From assembly GCA_965229715.1 (NCBI GenBank), contig CBDDJL010000002.1, forward strand, positions 1,302,001 through 1,366,000: 64,000 bases of DNA. Reading direction: 5' to 3'. A model generated the notes under the pieces. It did no database searches. It was not told where the DNA came from and saw only the letters and a program-made list of their open reading frames with translations. Numbering within the stretch: the stretch's first letter is position 1; each line of letters opens with the position of its first letter. Source of the DNA: JAVJST01 sp965229715 (GTDB taxonomy: Bacteria; Pseudomonadota; Alphaproteobacteria; Rhodospirillales; Casp-alpha2). The position numbers and the translations under genes were made by a program. Shown one piece after another: positions 24,295-32,640 of this stretch.

Positions 24295-25914
24295 CTAATT
24301 CGGCACGAATTCCTGGAAAAAGTCGTTGCCCTTGTCGTCGATGACGATAAAGGCGGGGAAATTTTCAACTTCGATCCGCCAGATCGCTTCCATGCCGAGT
24401 TCTTCATATTCGATGACGTCGACCTTCTTGATGCAGTCCTGAGCCAGGCGCGCGCCGGGACCGCCGACCGACCCGAGATAGAAGCCGCCGTGTGCCTCGC
24501 AGGCCTTGGTCACGTCCTTTGACCGGTTGCCTTTCGCGAGCATGATCATCGACCCGCCGGCGGCTTGAAACTGGTCGACATACGAATCCATACGGCCCGC
24601 CGTGGTCGGTCCGAACGACCCGGTCGGCATGCCGTCGGGCGTCTTGGCCGGGCCGGCGTAATAAACCGCATGATCCTTGAAATAATCCGGCAGCTCCTCG
24701 CCCGCATCGAGTCGCTCCTTGAGCTTTGCATGCGCGATATCGCGGGCGACGATCAGCGGGCCGGTCAGGTTGACCCGTTGCTTGACGGGATATTCCGACA
24801 GTATCGCCAGATTTTCCTCGATCGGCTTGGTCAGGTCGATCTCGACCACATCGCCGCCGAGGTCGGAGAAATCGATATCCGGCAGATGCTTGGCAGGATT
24901 CGTTTCGAGTTTTTCCAGAAACAATCCATCCCGCGTGATTTTGCCGAGGCATTGTCGGTCTGCCGAGCATGAGACGCCGATTCCGATCGGCAAAGAGGCG
25001 CCGTGGCGCGGCAGCCGGATCACACGCACGTCGTGGCAGAAATACTTGCCGCCGAATTGCGCGCCGATTCCGATATTGCGACTGAGTTCATGGACTTCCT
25101 GCTCGAAACCGAGATCGCGGAAGGCCCGCCCGGTCTTGTCGCCGGTGACCGGCAACCCGTCGAGATAGCGGCAACTCGCCAGCTTCACCGTCTTGAGATT
25201 GGCTTCCGCCGATGTCCCGCCGATAACCACCGCCAGGTGATAGGGCGGGCATGCTGCGGTGCCGAGGGAGCGCATTTTCTCGTCGAGAAACTTGATCAGG
25301 CTTTCCGGGTTGAGGACAGCCTTGGTTTGCTGAAAGAAGAATGTCTTGTTGGCCGAACCGCCGCCCTTGGCGATGAACACGAACTTGTAGGCGTCGCCCT
25401 GATCGGCGTAGAGCTCGATCTGCGCTGGCAGGTTGTCGCCGGTGTTGATCTCTTCGTACATGTCGAGCGGGGCCATCTGCGAGAACCGGAGATTGGCTTC
25501 GTCGTAAGTCTGACGTACGCCTTCGGCGATGGCGGCCTCGTCATCCGCACCTGTCCAGACCTGCTGGCCTTTCTTGCCCATGACGATGGCGGTACCAGTA
25601 TCCTGGCACATGGGCAGAACGCCGCCGGCGGCGATGTTTGCATTCTTCAGCAGATCGAGTGCGACGAAACGGTCGGCATCCGAGGCCTCCGGGTCGTCGA
25701 AAATCGAGGCGAGTTGCCGCAGGTGTCCCGGTCGCAGCAGATGCGCGATGTCACGCATGGCTTCCTTGGTCATGAGAGTCAGCGCTGCCGGATCGACCTT
25801 GAGGATTTCCGTGCCCTGAAAGTCCGCGACCTCGACATAATCCGACGTCAGTTTGCGGTATTCCGTTTCGTCCGCGCCGAGTTGAAACATGGGGAGATAA
25901 TCTGTGTCGCTCAT
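24295..25914 (-). CDS. fumA: Fumarate hydratase, class I (iron-sulfur)
   Basis: A 539-residue TCA-cycle enzyme that interconverts fumarate and malate with a [4Fe-4S] cluster. The cluster cysteines appear in LPMCQDTGTA, TAACPPYHLAVVIGG and VSCSADRQCLG, as in FumA/FumB. The N-terminal alpha domain and C-terminal beta domain (SFGPTTAGRMDSYVDQF and EAIWRIEVENFPAF) are fused in the usual order and length. It stands first in a possible leftward unit with the isochorismatase, YbjQ and ankyrin genes. sspB lies 59 bases upstream on the same strand. Confidence 0.95.
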   Translation of the reverse strand: MSDTDYLPMFQLGADETEYRKLTSDYVEVADFQGTEILKVDPAALTLMTKEAMRDIAHLLRPGHLRQLASIFDDPEASDADRFVALDLLKNANIAAGGVLPMCQDTGTAIVMGKKGQQVWTGADDEAAIAEGVRQTYDEANLRFSQMAPLDMYEEINTGDNLPAQIELYADQGDAYKFVFIAKGGGSANKTFFFQQTKAVLNPESLIKFLDEKMRSLGTAACPPYHLAVVIGGTSAEANLKTVKLASCRYLDGLPVTGDKTGRAFRDLGFEQEVHELSRNIGIGAQFGGKYFCHDVRVIRLPRHGASLPIGIGVSCSADRQCLGKITRDGLFLEKLETNPAKHLPDIDFSDLGGDVVEIDLTKPIEENLAILSEYPVKQRVNLTGPLIVARDIAHAKLKERLDAGEELPDYFKDHAVYYAGPAKTPDGMPTGSFGPTTAGRMDSYVDQFQAAGGSMIMLAKGNRSKDVTKACEAHGGFYLGSVGGPGARLAQDCIKKVDVIEYEELGMEAIWRIEVENFPAFIVIDDKGNDFFQEFVPN

Positions 25915-25973
25915 ACCTGTGTCCTGATGTGTCGGAGGTCGGATGCGCGCGACGACAAGATGTGAGCCGGGCT

Positions 25974-26522
25974 CTATTTCTTGCGAAAGGCGTCGAGCGC
26001 GATGACTTCCCCGGTCTTCGCCTCGTCGTCGTCTTCGTCGGACGCAACGTCGTCGTTGCCGCCGCCAAAGGCAATGTCGCGCGGCTCTTCTTCGTCTGCA
26101 GGGAGATCGAACGGACCGCCGCCTTCCATGACGTCCTCATCGCCCTCGAAATCGAGATCCGTGGCATTCAACTGCAGGCCGAAGTTGACCGACGGGTCGG
26201 TAAAGCCGGTGACGTCGACAAGCGGTACGTAGAGCCGCTCCGGCTTGCCGCCGAATTTCAGGGTTACCGAAAATCCGTCGTCGCTGACCGCGAGATCGTC
26301 GAACTGATGTTGCAGAACGATGGTCATTTCGCCCGGATGCTGGGCGCGCAAATAGTCCGGCATGACCACATCCTGGGTGTCGGTACGGAACGAAACATAG
26401 AAATGATGGTCGTCGCTGAGGCCGCGTTCTGCAGCGAATCTCAGCGCGCGGACGATAACGGATCGGAGAGCTTCCTCGATCCAGTAATCGTAACGCATCG
26501 GATCGTCGTCTTCTGCGTCCAT
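25974..26522 (-). CDS. sspB: SspB-type ClpXP adaptor protein, alphaproteobacterial form
   Basis: A 182-residue adaptor that tethers ssrA-tagged proteins to ClpXP. The globular substrate-binding domain covers about 1-115 (YDYWIEEALRSVIVRALRFAAERGL, HFYVSFRT, EMTIVLQHQFDDL). A long acidic linker (120-170) leads to a C-terminal tail, EVIALDAFRKK, that would dock on the ClpX zinc domain. The ATG at 26522 is used rather than an in-frame GTG at 26543; AGAGG precedes it. It lies 59 bases downstream of the ssrA tmRNA gene on the same strand, placing tag and tag-reader genes side by side. Confidence 0.9.
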   Translation of the reverse strand: MDAEDDDPMRYDYWIEEALRSVIVRALRFAAERGLSDDHHFYVSFRTDTQDVVMPDYLRAQHPGEMTIVLQHQFDDLAVSDDGFSVTLKFGGKPERLYVPLVDVTGFTDPSVNFGLQLNATDLDFEGDEDVMEGGGPFDLPADEEEPRDIAFGGGNDDVASDEDDDEAKTGEVIALDAFRKK

Positions 26523-26581
26523 ACCTGCCGTTTTCCTCTGCACGTCTGTTTCTTCATAACGCCGCCCTTGGGAGCGGGAGT

Positions 26582-26866
26582 GGGAGGCTTCTGTTGCCAG
26601 GTGCCTCCCGAACCCCGTGGTTACTTAGCCGTTAGGCTGCAACCGCAAATGCCTCATTGTCGTTGGCATTTGTAAAGATGGCCCGGTAACGGTGGTACCA
26701 TGCCGAGCGAAAACCGGTCCTTTACTACACGCGTCGATCCTGTTTCGCCCCCAATGAAACCCGGTGGTTCGACCGGATCGAAGATGGTGGAGGCGCCGGG
26801 TACTGCCCCCGGGTCCGCTATGCTTATTCCGAGCGGCGTTTATCGCCATAGCCGGCAAGCCGGCAC
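26582..26866 (-). ncRNA. ssrA: tmRNA, circularly permuted two-piece alphaproteobacterial form
   Basis: On the minus strand the acceptor piece comes first, ending CGCCTCCACCA (3' end 26785). A 32-base intervening loop (26753-26784) follows, then the coding piece beginning GGGGGCGAAACAGGATCGAC at 26752. GGGGGCG pairs with CGCCTCC to form the acceptor stem. A T-arm-like hairpin CCGGG-GGCAGTA-CCCGG precedes the CCA end. The tag reads ANDNEAFAVAA and stops at 26632. The coding piece ends in a GGGAGGC/GCCTCCC hairpin (26582-26609). The RNA rescues stalled ribosomes and tags their products for ClpXP. The 5' end near 26866 is estimated from the promoter. Confidence 0.95.
26635..26667 (-). other. tmRNA proteolysis-tag reading frame
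   Basis: Eleven codons reading ANDNEAFAVAA, followed by a TAA stop at 26632-26634. The ending AVAA is a ClpX-type degron, and the AND start matches the SspB-contacting part of known tags. Confidence 0.93.
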
Positions 26867-26871
26867 CCCAT

Positions 26872-26900
26872 AATATAGAAAGCAGCGGGGGTGTTGGAAA
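26872..26900 (-). promoter_or_regulatory. Probable ssrA promoter
   Basis: TATATT at 26872-26877 and a weak TTTCCA at 26895-26900, separated by 17 bases on the minus strand. This places the 5' end of the precursor just before the GGGGTGCC of the acceptor piece. The -35 match is poor. Confidence 0.5.
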
Positions 26901-26947
26901 GGGCGCTCAGAAAGAAGGTTCGCATTGGCTGTGCAGGAGAGTAAACT

Positions 26948-27775
26948 TTGGGTGATTCGACCCCCTGCAATGGTTCATCCGTGCGTCAGTACCTCGATCT
27001 TCTGAACCACATACGCGAGACCGGCGTCCTTAAGGGCGATCGGACGGGAACCGGCACGCAGAGCGTGTTCGGCTATCAGATGCGGTTCGATCTTGGTGAC
27101 GGCTTTCCGCTCGTCACCACGAAGAAACTGCATGTCCGCTCGATCATCCATGAATTGCTGTGGTTTCTCGCAGGCGATACGAACGTCGCGTACCTAAAGG
27201 AAAACGGGGTCAGAATCTGGAACGAATGGGCCGATGAAAAGGGCGACCTCGGACCGGTTTACGGATACCAGTGGCGATCGTGGCCGGCGCGGGACGGCGG
27301 CACCATCGATCAAATCGCACACCTTCTCGACACCATCCAGCGCAATCCGAATTCGCGCCGCATGATCGTTTCGGCGTGGAACGTCGCCGACGTCGACCGC
27401 ATGGCGTTGCCGCCGTGCCACTGTTTGTTCCAGTTCTATGTCGCAGACGGCCGGCTCTCGTGTCAGCTCTATCAGCGGAGTGCGGATGTATTTCTGGGCG
27501 TGCCATTCAACATCGCGTCCTACGCCTTGCTGACCATGATGGTGGCGCAGGCGGCGGGGCTCGATCCCGGCGATTTTGTTCATACCTTCGGCGATGCGCA
27601 CCTCTACATGAACCACTTCGAACAGGCCGATATCCAGCGCGCGAGGGCGCCTCTGCCGTTGCCGTCAATGCGCCTCAATCCGGCTGTCACGGACCTGTTC
27701 GCGTTCCGCTACGAAGATTTCGAACTGACGGGGTACGAGGCGCATCCGCATATTGCGGCGCCCGTCGCCGTCTGA
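26948..27775 (+). CDS. thyA: Thymidylate synthase (ThyA), TTG start
   Basis: A 275-residue folate-dependent thymidylate synthase making dTMP from dUMP. Visible motifs are DRTGTGTQSVFGYQMRF, the catalytic Cys157 in LPPCHCLFQFYV, QRSADVFLGVPFNIASYALL and the C-terminal APVAV. The TTG at 26948 is chosen because AGGAGA (26935-26940) sits seven bases upstream. The codon matching the usual N terminus (VRQYLDLL, GTG at 26981) has no ribosome site. This gives an 11-residue extension. It forms an operon with folA, which regenerates the folate that ThyA oxidises. It is divergent from ssrA. Confidence 0.95.
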   Translation: MGDSTPCNGSSVRQYLDLLNHIRETGVLKGDRTGTGTQSVFGYQMRFDLGDGFPLVTTKKLHVRSIIHELLWFLAGDTNVAYLKENGVRIWNEWADEKGDLGPVYGYQWRSWPARDGGTIDQIAHLLDTIQRNPNSRRMIVSAWNVADVDRMALPPCHCLFQFYVADGRLSCQLYQRSADVFLGVPFNIASYALLTMMVAQAAGLDPGDFVHTFGDAHLYMNHFEQADIQRARAPLPLPSMRLNPAVTDLFAFRYEDFELTGYEAHPHIAAPVAV

Positions 27776-27784
27776 TTGCGGCCG

Positions 27785-28294
27785 ATGAGCGATATCTGCC
27801 TCGTGGTCGCCATGGCCGACAACCGCGTGATCGGCCGGGACGGCGGGTTGCCATGGCACCTGTCTTCCGATCTCAAGTACTTTAAGCAGGTCACTATGGG
27901 CCATCCGGTGGTCATGGGGCGCAAGACCTACGAGTCCATCGGCAGACCGCTGCCCGGGCGGCGTAACATCGTCATCACCCGCGATCTCGATTACGCGGCG
28001 GAGGGCGTGATCGTGGCCGGCGGGCTCGACGATGCGCTGGCCGCTGCGGCGGGATCCGAGGGCGGTGAACGAATCATGGTGATCGGCGGCGGCCAGATTT
28101 ATGCAGCCGCGCTTCGCCTCGCGACACACATCATTCTGACCGAGGTTCATACCGAAATTGACGGCGACACGGTATTTCCGGAATTGTCCCCCGCCGAGTG
28201 GCGCGAGATTTCCCGCGACGACCGGCCGCCCGAACAACAGGGTGAACCAAGCCTCAGTTTCGTTATACTGGAGCGTATCGGGGAAGCGGCTTAA
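27785..28294 (+). CDS. folA: Dihydrofolate reductase
   Basis: A 169-residue enzyme reducing dihydrofolate to tetrahydrofolate with NADPH. Key blocks are VVAMADNRVIGRDGGLPWHLSSDLKYFK (active-site loop; the acidic residue is the Asp of SSDLK), GHPVVMGRKTYESIG, PLPGRRNIVITR and MVIGGGQIYAAAL. The ATG at 27785 lies nine bases after the thyA stop, so the two genes are co-transcribed, matching their coupled biochemistry. Length is typical for chromosomal type I DHFR. Confidence 0.96.
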   Translation: MSDICLVVAMADNRVIGRDGGLPWHLSSDLKYFKQVTMGHPVVMGRKTYESIGRPLPGRRNIVITRDLDYAAEGVIVAGGLDDALAAAAGSEGGERIMVIGGGQIYAAALRLATHIILTEVHTEIDGDTVFPELSPAEWREISRDDRPPEQQGEPSLSFVILERIGEAA

Positions 28295-28322
28295 TCCCCA
28301 ACCAGCCCGATGGGAGGAGACC

Positions 28323-28730
28323 ATGCCAAAAGTATCCATGAGCACCGACCTGAACGCATCGGCCGACGACGTCTGGAGAATGATCGGCGGTTTCAATGCG
28401 TTGCCGGACTGGCATCCGGCAGTCGAGAAAAGCGAACTCAAGGAAGAGGGGCAGGAACGCGTGCTGTCGCTCGCCGGCGGCGGCAAGATCATCGAACGCC
28501 TGGAGAAGCTGAGTGACGGCGAACGGGAGTACTCCTATTCGATTACCGACAGTCCGTTGCCGGTGGCGAATTACAGGTCGACGATCAAGGTCCGGGACGG
28601 CGAGGACGGATGCACCGTGGAATGGTCGAGCGATTTCGAGGCCGTCGGACCGGACAACGACGCCATGAAGGCGGTCGAGGGCATCTATCAGGCCGGATTC
28701 GATAACCTGAAGAAGATGTTCGGCGGATAA
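28323..28730 (+). CDS. SRPBCC-fold (START/polyketide cyclase-like) protein
   Basis: A 135-residue single-domain protein with the SRPBCC helix-grip pattern: VSMSTDLNASADDVWRMIGGFNALPDWHPAVEKS, then strands ending YSYSITDSPLPVANYRSTIKV and VEWSSDFEA, and a long C-terminal helix. Such domains bind hydrophobic ligands; the ligand here is unknown. A perfect GGGAGGAGA site (28311-28319) sets the start at 28323. It follows folA by 28 bases, so may be co-transcribed with thyA-folA, and is closed by a hairpin at 28754. Confidence 0.87.
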   Translation: MPKVSMSTDLNASADDVWRMIGGFNALPDWHPAVEKSELKEEGQERVLSLAGGGKIIERLEKLSDGEREYSYSITDSPLPVANYRSTIKVRDGEDGCTVEWSSDFEAVGPDNDAMKAVEGIYQAGFDNLKKMFGG

Positions 28731-28753
28731 CCCCGTTTCCCAAGTATCCAGCG

Positions 28754-28785
28754 GGGCGGCGGTCGAGCGGATCGCCGCCCTTCGT
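28754..28785 (+). terminator. Terminator-like hairpin after the SRPBCC gene
   Basis: GGGCGGCG (28754-28761) pairs with CGCCGCCC (28773-28780), an 8-bp perfect stem, followed by TTCGTTTG. The T content is modest. It ends the thyA-folA-SRPBCC unit. Confidence 0.65.
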
Positions 28786-29077
28786 TTGAGCGCTCGGATG
28801 GAGCGTAGGGTCCGGACTCTTTATTCTCATGCAATTCTGTTTGAACAGGGCGGTTCGGATGCAAAGAGGAAAGCGCAAGGACATGCCGAAGCATATTCGA
28901 GCATTTCCTCTGCGGCAGGCGGACCGGCCCGGCCAAACCCTCCGGGCGTTGCCGGGTTGTCCTGCGAATGCGTTGGAAAGGCTTGAAAATAGGGTATATT
29001 TCCTGCGCCTTCCCGCCTGTTCGTAGGGCAAACCGGCGGCGCAGAATGGATGACAATAAAGGGTCCGGACCCAAACC
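28786..29077. other. Intergenic region before the EamA transporter
   Basis: No gene is supported. It holds the promoter noted at 28973-29000. Two related motifs, GGGTCCGGACtc (28810) and gGGTCCGGACcc (29060), begin and end the stretch; the second is palindromic. Confidence 0.5.
28973..29000 (+). promoter_or_regulatory. Candidate promoter for the EamA transporter gene
   Basis: TTGGAA at 28973-28978, a 16-base spacer and TATATT at 28995-29000, about 78 bases upstream of the transporter start. The hexamers match sigma-70 consensus well, with four and five of six bases. Confidence 0.55.
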
Positions 29078-29971
29078 TTGACCAATAACCAGATCGGCAT
29101 GCTGTGGATCACGACCGCCGTATTCGGTGCGACGGGCATGTCGCTCTGCGTCCGCGCGCTGGGCGGCGTCGTTCCGGTCGTCGAGATCGTCACCATCCGC
29201 TGCGCTATCGGTCTCGCCGTGTTCGCTGGGATGGTCATGATTCGCAAGTCCGGTCCTGTCTGGAACGAGCGGTGGCCTTGGCATGTGTTGCGCGGCACCC
29301 TGACAATCGGCGCGCTCTATTTCGGTTATTACTCGCTGGTTCACTTGCCGATGGCGACGGCGACGGTGCTGTTTTTTACTGCGCCGCTCTGGGTCACCGT
29401 GTTCTCGATCCCGATCTTCGGTGAGAAAGTCGGCTGGCGCCGGGCGCTCGCCATGGCTGCCGGGTTCGTCGGTGTCGTTGTTGTGCTGCGGCCGACGGCC
29501 GAGGCCTTCGATCTGTTGCTGTTGATTCCTGTCGGCAGTTCGCTCTGCTTCGCCTTCGTTCTGCTGATCGGCAAGCACCTGTCGAAATCCGACCCGCCCG
29601 AAACCATGATGGTCTATGCGATGACATTGGCGCTGATTGCGACGGCGCCGTTCACGGTCGCGTCGTGGGTGACGCCCGGCCCTGCGGCCTGGGCGTTGCT
29701 TTTTGGCGTCGCCGTGTTCGGATTGGTGCGCGGTTACTCGGATATTCGCGCGTATGCCGTGGGTGAGCCCGCGATTCTGGTGCCGATACAATATACGCGG
29801 CTCGTCTTTGTCGCTGTCGGCGCCTACATTTTTTTCCAGGAAGTCCCCGACAATTTCACCATTGCCGGGGCCGCGATCATCGTCGCCAGCACGCTTTACA
29901 TCGCGCGGCGCGAGAGCAAACTCGCCGCCGAAGGCCGGATCAGAAAGGCCGCCGCCGGTGCCGGGCCGTGA
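29078..29971 (+). CDS. DMT-superfamily (EamA) membrane transporter
   Basis: A 297-residue protein with about ten transmembrane helices in two EamA repeats. The first runs to about 140 (ATATVLFFTAPLWVTVFSIPIFGEKVGWRRALA), the second ends EPAILVPIQYTRLVFVAVGAYIFFQEVP. Such proteins export amino acids or other metabolites; the substrate is unknown. The start is uncertain: TTG at 29078 gives MTNNQIGMLW, while an ATG at 29099 would also keep the first helix. Neither has a strong ribosome site. It has its own candidate promoter at 28973. Confidence 0.87.
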   Translation: MTNNQIGMLWITTAVFGATGMSLCVRALGGVVPVVEIVTIRCAIGLAVFAGMVMIRKSGPVWNERWPWHVLRGTLTIGALYFGYYSLVHLPMATATVLFFTAPLWVTVFSIPIFGEKVGWRRALAMAAGFVGVVVVLRPTAEAFDLLLLIPVGSSLCFAFVLLIGKHLSKSDPPETMMVYAMTLALIATAPFTVASWVTPGPAAWALLFGVAVFGLVRGYSDIRAYAVGEPAILVPIQYTRLVFVAVGAYIFFQEVPDNFTIAGAAIIVASTLYIARRESKLAAEGRIRKAAAGAGP

Positions 29972-29975
29972 TTTC

Positions 29976-30042
29976 ACCCGTCGTCAGGCTCAGGGCGAAG
30001 ATCTCAACACCGTCCTCATGCTGAGCTCGATGAAGCATGAGG
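29976..30042. repeat. Composite REP-like repeat, copy 2 (partly degenerate)
   Basis: The second hairpin is intact: CCTCATGC (30014-30021) with GCATGAGG (30035-30042). The first half keeps CGTCAGGCTCAGGG but has lost one arm. It matches the family seen at 9357 and 63420. Confidence 0.7.
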
Positions 30043-30135
30043 CGCGCCTCGCGCGCCTGTTGCGGAAGAGAGCGGCATAACCAAGTGGCATGAATCCGTT
30101 GTTTGCAAGCGCTGCGCGCAATGCCTCGTTAGCCA

Positions 30136-30154
30136 TTCCCGTTGCGCGCGGGAA
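30136..30154. repeat. REP-like hairpin downstream of mrp
   Basis: TTCCCG (30136-30141) pairs with CGGGAA (30149-30154) around a GCG-rich loop. It directly follows the mrp stop codon and belongs to the ATTCCCGCGC family seen at 14366 and 14637. It may act as a weak 3' end. Confidence 0.55.
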
Positions 30155-30157
30155 ATC

Positions 30158-31342
30158 TCATTCCATCACGATCTTTGGCGCGGTGCCCTTGGCCCGGTTG
30201 ATCTCCGTCTCGGCCCGCTCCCAGAGCAGCGCCGCAGCATCGCAATAGGCGGCGGCGTGTTCGCCATCGGGTTTCGCAATGACGATCGGCGTGCCGGCGT
30301 CCGCGTTGGTACGGATGTCGATGTGCAGCGGAAACTCGCCGAGGAAATCCGTGCCCATTTTTTCCGCCGTCTCCCGTGCGCCGCCGTGGCCGAAGATTTC
30401 CGTGCGTTCGCCGCATTTCGGACAGGCGAAATAGCTCATGTTTTCGATGATGCCGAAAACCGGCACATTCACCTTGCGGAACATGTTGAGACCCTTGCGC
30501 GCATCAAGGAGCGCAATGTCCTGGGGCGTCGAGACGATCACCGCGCCGGTCAACGGCACCCGTTGCGCCATGGTGAGTTGCGCGTCGCCGGTGCCCGGCG
30601 GCATGTCGATGATCAGTACATCGAGGTTGCCCCAGTTGACGTCGCGCATCATCTGCTCGAGTGCCGACTGCACCATCGGGCCGCGCCAGATCATCGGTGT
30701 GTCTTCCTCGACGAGGAAGCCCATCGACATGACCTTAACGCCATGGTTCTCCATCGGATCGATGCGCTTGCCGTCGGGCGAGCCGGGCTTGCCGGTAATA
30801 CCCATCATGCGCGGTAGCGACGGTCCGTATATGTCGGCATCCAGAATACCGACCTGCAAACCCTGACGTTTGAGGCCGAGCGCCAGATTGACCGCGGTCG
30901 TCGACTTGCCGACACCGCCCTTGCCCGAGGCCACGGCAATCAGGGCAGACACGCCCGGCAGCAGATCGCGGCCGTCGCTGGCGCCGGGCATTTGCGCCTG
31001 TTGCGGCCCACGGTCATGTCCGTGGTCATGCCCGTGGTCATGGTTGTGACCGTGCGTGTGGCCCTGGCCGCTGCCGTTACCGCCGCCGGCCGGTTTTTCG
31101 GCGGTCAACACCACGGTTGCCGTCAGCACGCCCGGCAGGTCGTGAACGGTTTTTTCGGCTTCCTTGCGCAGCGGTTCCATCTCCGCACCCTTCGCCGGGT
31201 CGACCTCGATGGCGAATGCGACATGGCCATCCTTGACCTGCAGGCCCTTGACCATGTCCCGGGCGACGACGTTTTCGCCGCTTTCCGGGTCTGTCACGTT
31301 TGTGAGAGCATCCAGAATGTTTTGCTCAGTTACGTCCACCAT
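30158..31342 (-). CDS. mrp: Mrp/ApbC-type iron-sulfur carrier ATPase
   Basis: A 394-residue protein. The N-terminal MIP18/DUF59 domain (1-85, LTNVTDPESGENVVARDMVKGL) is joined by a His-rich linker (about 95-115, GHTHGHNHDHGHDHGHD) to the P-loop NTPase domain. The deviant Walker A is SGKGGVGKSTTAVNLALGL, with IDMPPGTGDAQLT downstream. The CPKC motif in YFACPKCGERTEIFG binds a bridging Fe-S cluster. It delivers clusters to apoproteins. GGAG precedes the ATG at 31342. The His-rich linker is unusually long. It is divergent from hflK. Confidence 0.93.
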   Translation of the reverse strand: MVDVTEQNILDALTNVTDPESGENVVARDMVKGLQVKDGHVAFAIEVDPAKGAEMEPLRKEAEKTVHDLPGVLTATVVLTAEKPAGGGNGSGQGHTHGHNHDHGHDHGHDRGPQQAQMPGASDGRDLLPGVSALIAVASGKGGVGKSTTAVNLALGLKRQGLQVGILDADIYGPSLPRMMGITGKPGSPDGKRIDPMENHGVKVMSMGFLVEEDTPMIWRGPMVQSALEQMMRDVNWGNLDVLIIDMPPGTGDAQLTMAQRVPLTGAVIVSTPQDIALLDARKGLNMFRKVNVPVFGIIENMSYFACPKCGERTEIFGHGGARETAEKMGTDFLGEFPLHIDIRTNADAGTPIVIAKPDGEHAAAYCDAAALLWERAETEINRAKGTAPKIVME

Positions 31343-31530
31343 ACTTGCAAACTCCGCGCTGTGTGCCGATATTTCGAACGCACGGTTTCGTGTCGCCCGT
31401 TGAGAGGTTCGATGGGTCGGTCGTTGGATCGACCGAGAGCCTGTAGAACGAATGGGGCGGCGGATCAAGAATTGCAAGGGGCTGCGATGCGCGTGGCCTC
31501 ACTGGACAGGCGAGCAGACGGGAACAATTC

Positions 31531-32640
31531 ATGCCTTGGAAATCGCAAGGAGGCGGACCTTGGGGCGGCGGCGGAAACGGCGGCGGTCAGGGTCCTTGGG
31601 GTAATCCGCGGCCCGGAGGCGGCGGTGGCGGCGGCGGTCAGCCGCCCGACATTGAGGAAATGCTTCGGCGCAGTCAGGAAAAATTCAAGGACTTCATGCC
31701 CAGTGGCGGCGGTGGTCCGCGCGGTTTCATCCTCGTTATCGTCGCAGCCGTCCTGATCTGGCTCGGCACGGGATTCTATCGCGTTCAACCGGGCGAGCAG
31801 GGCGTCGAGCTGATGTTCGGCGAGTTCGTCAAGCTGACCAGCCCCGGTCTGAACTACTGGTTTCCGGGGCCCGTCGGCGAAGCGATCGTGCTCAATACGC
31901 AGAAGGTCAATTCGATCGAGATCGGTTTCCGCGGTAGCGATTCCGGGCGTTCCGTCCGCGACGTCAAACAGGAAAGCCTGATGCTGACGTCGGATCAGAA
32001 CATCATCGATATCGATTTCATCGTGCAGTGGCAGATCAAGAATGCGGCGGATTACCTGTTCAACATCCGCGACCCGCAGACGACCATCAAATTGGCGGCC
32101 GAGAGCGCCATCCGTGAGATCGTCGGTCAGACGCCGCTTGAATCGGCGTTGACCAATCAGCGCCAGCAGGTTGAGGATCGGACCCAGGAGTTGCTGCAGC
32201 AGATTCTCGACTACTACAGTTCCGGCGTCGCCATCAACGACGTCAAGCAGGACAAGGTCGACCCGCCGGCCGAGGTCATCGACGCCTTCAATGACGTACA
32301 GCGCGCCAAGCAAGACCAGGAACGGCTTCAGAACGAAGCGGTGAAGTACCGCAACGATATCGTTCCCCGGGCCAAGGGTCAGGCACAGCGTATCATTCAG
32401 GACGCGACCGCCTACAAGGAACGGATCATCAAGGAAGCCGAGGGTGAGGCCGAGCGCTTCCTCTCCGTCTACAACACCTACGTCACGGCGAAGGACGTCA
32501 CCACGCGTCGGCTTTTCCTCGAACGGATGCAGCAGATCATGAGCGAATCCGAGAAAATCATCATCGATACGGATGAGGGCGGTTCTGGCGTGGTGCCTTA
32601 TCTGCCACTCAACGAATTGCGCAAGGGAGGCAGCCAATGA
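31531..32640 (+). CDS. hflK: HflK, SPFH-domain membrane protein
   Basis: A 369-residue inner-membrane protein. A Gly-rich cytoplasmic N terminus (GGGPWGGGGNGGGQGPWG) precedes one transmembrane helix (about 69-88, FILVIVAAVLIWLGTGFY) and a periplasm-facing SPFH domain, with a long coiled coil at 240-340 (EAEGEAERFLSVYNTY). With HflC it forms the large cage that surrounds FtsH and restrains its proteolysis of membrane proteins. The stop overlaps the hflC start by four bases. Sequence and length are typical. Confidence 0.95.
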   Translation: MPWKSQGGGPWGGGGNGGGQGPWGNPRPGGGGGGGGQPPDIEEMLRRSQEKFKDFMPSGGGGPRGFILVIVAAVLIWLGTGFYRVQPGEQGVELMFGEFVKLTSPGLNYWFPGPVGEAIVLNTQKVNSIEIGFRGSDSGRSVRDVKQESLMLTSDQNIIDIDFIVQWQIKNAADYLFNIRDPQTTIKLAAESAIREIVGQTPLESALTNQRQQVEDRTQELLQQILDYYSSGVAINDVKQDKVDPPAEVIDAFNDVQRAKQDQERLQNEAVKYRNDIVPRAKGQAQRIIQDATAYKERIIKEAEGEAERFLSVYNTYVTAKDVTTRRLFLERMQQIMSESEKIIIDTDEGGSGVVPYLPLNELRKGGSQ

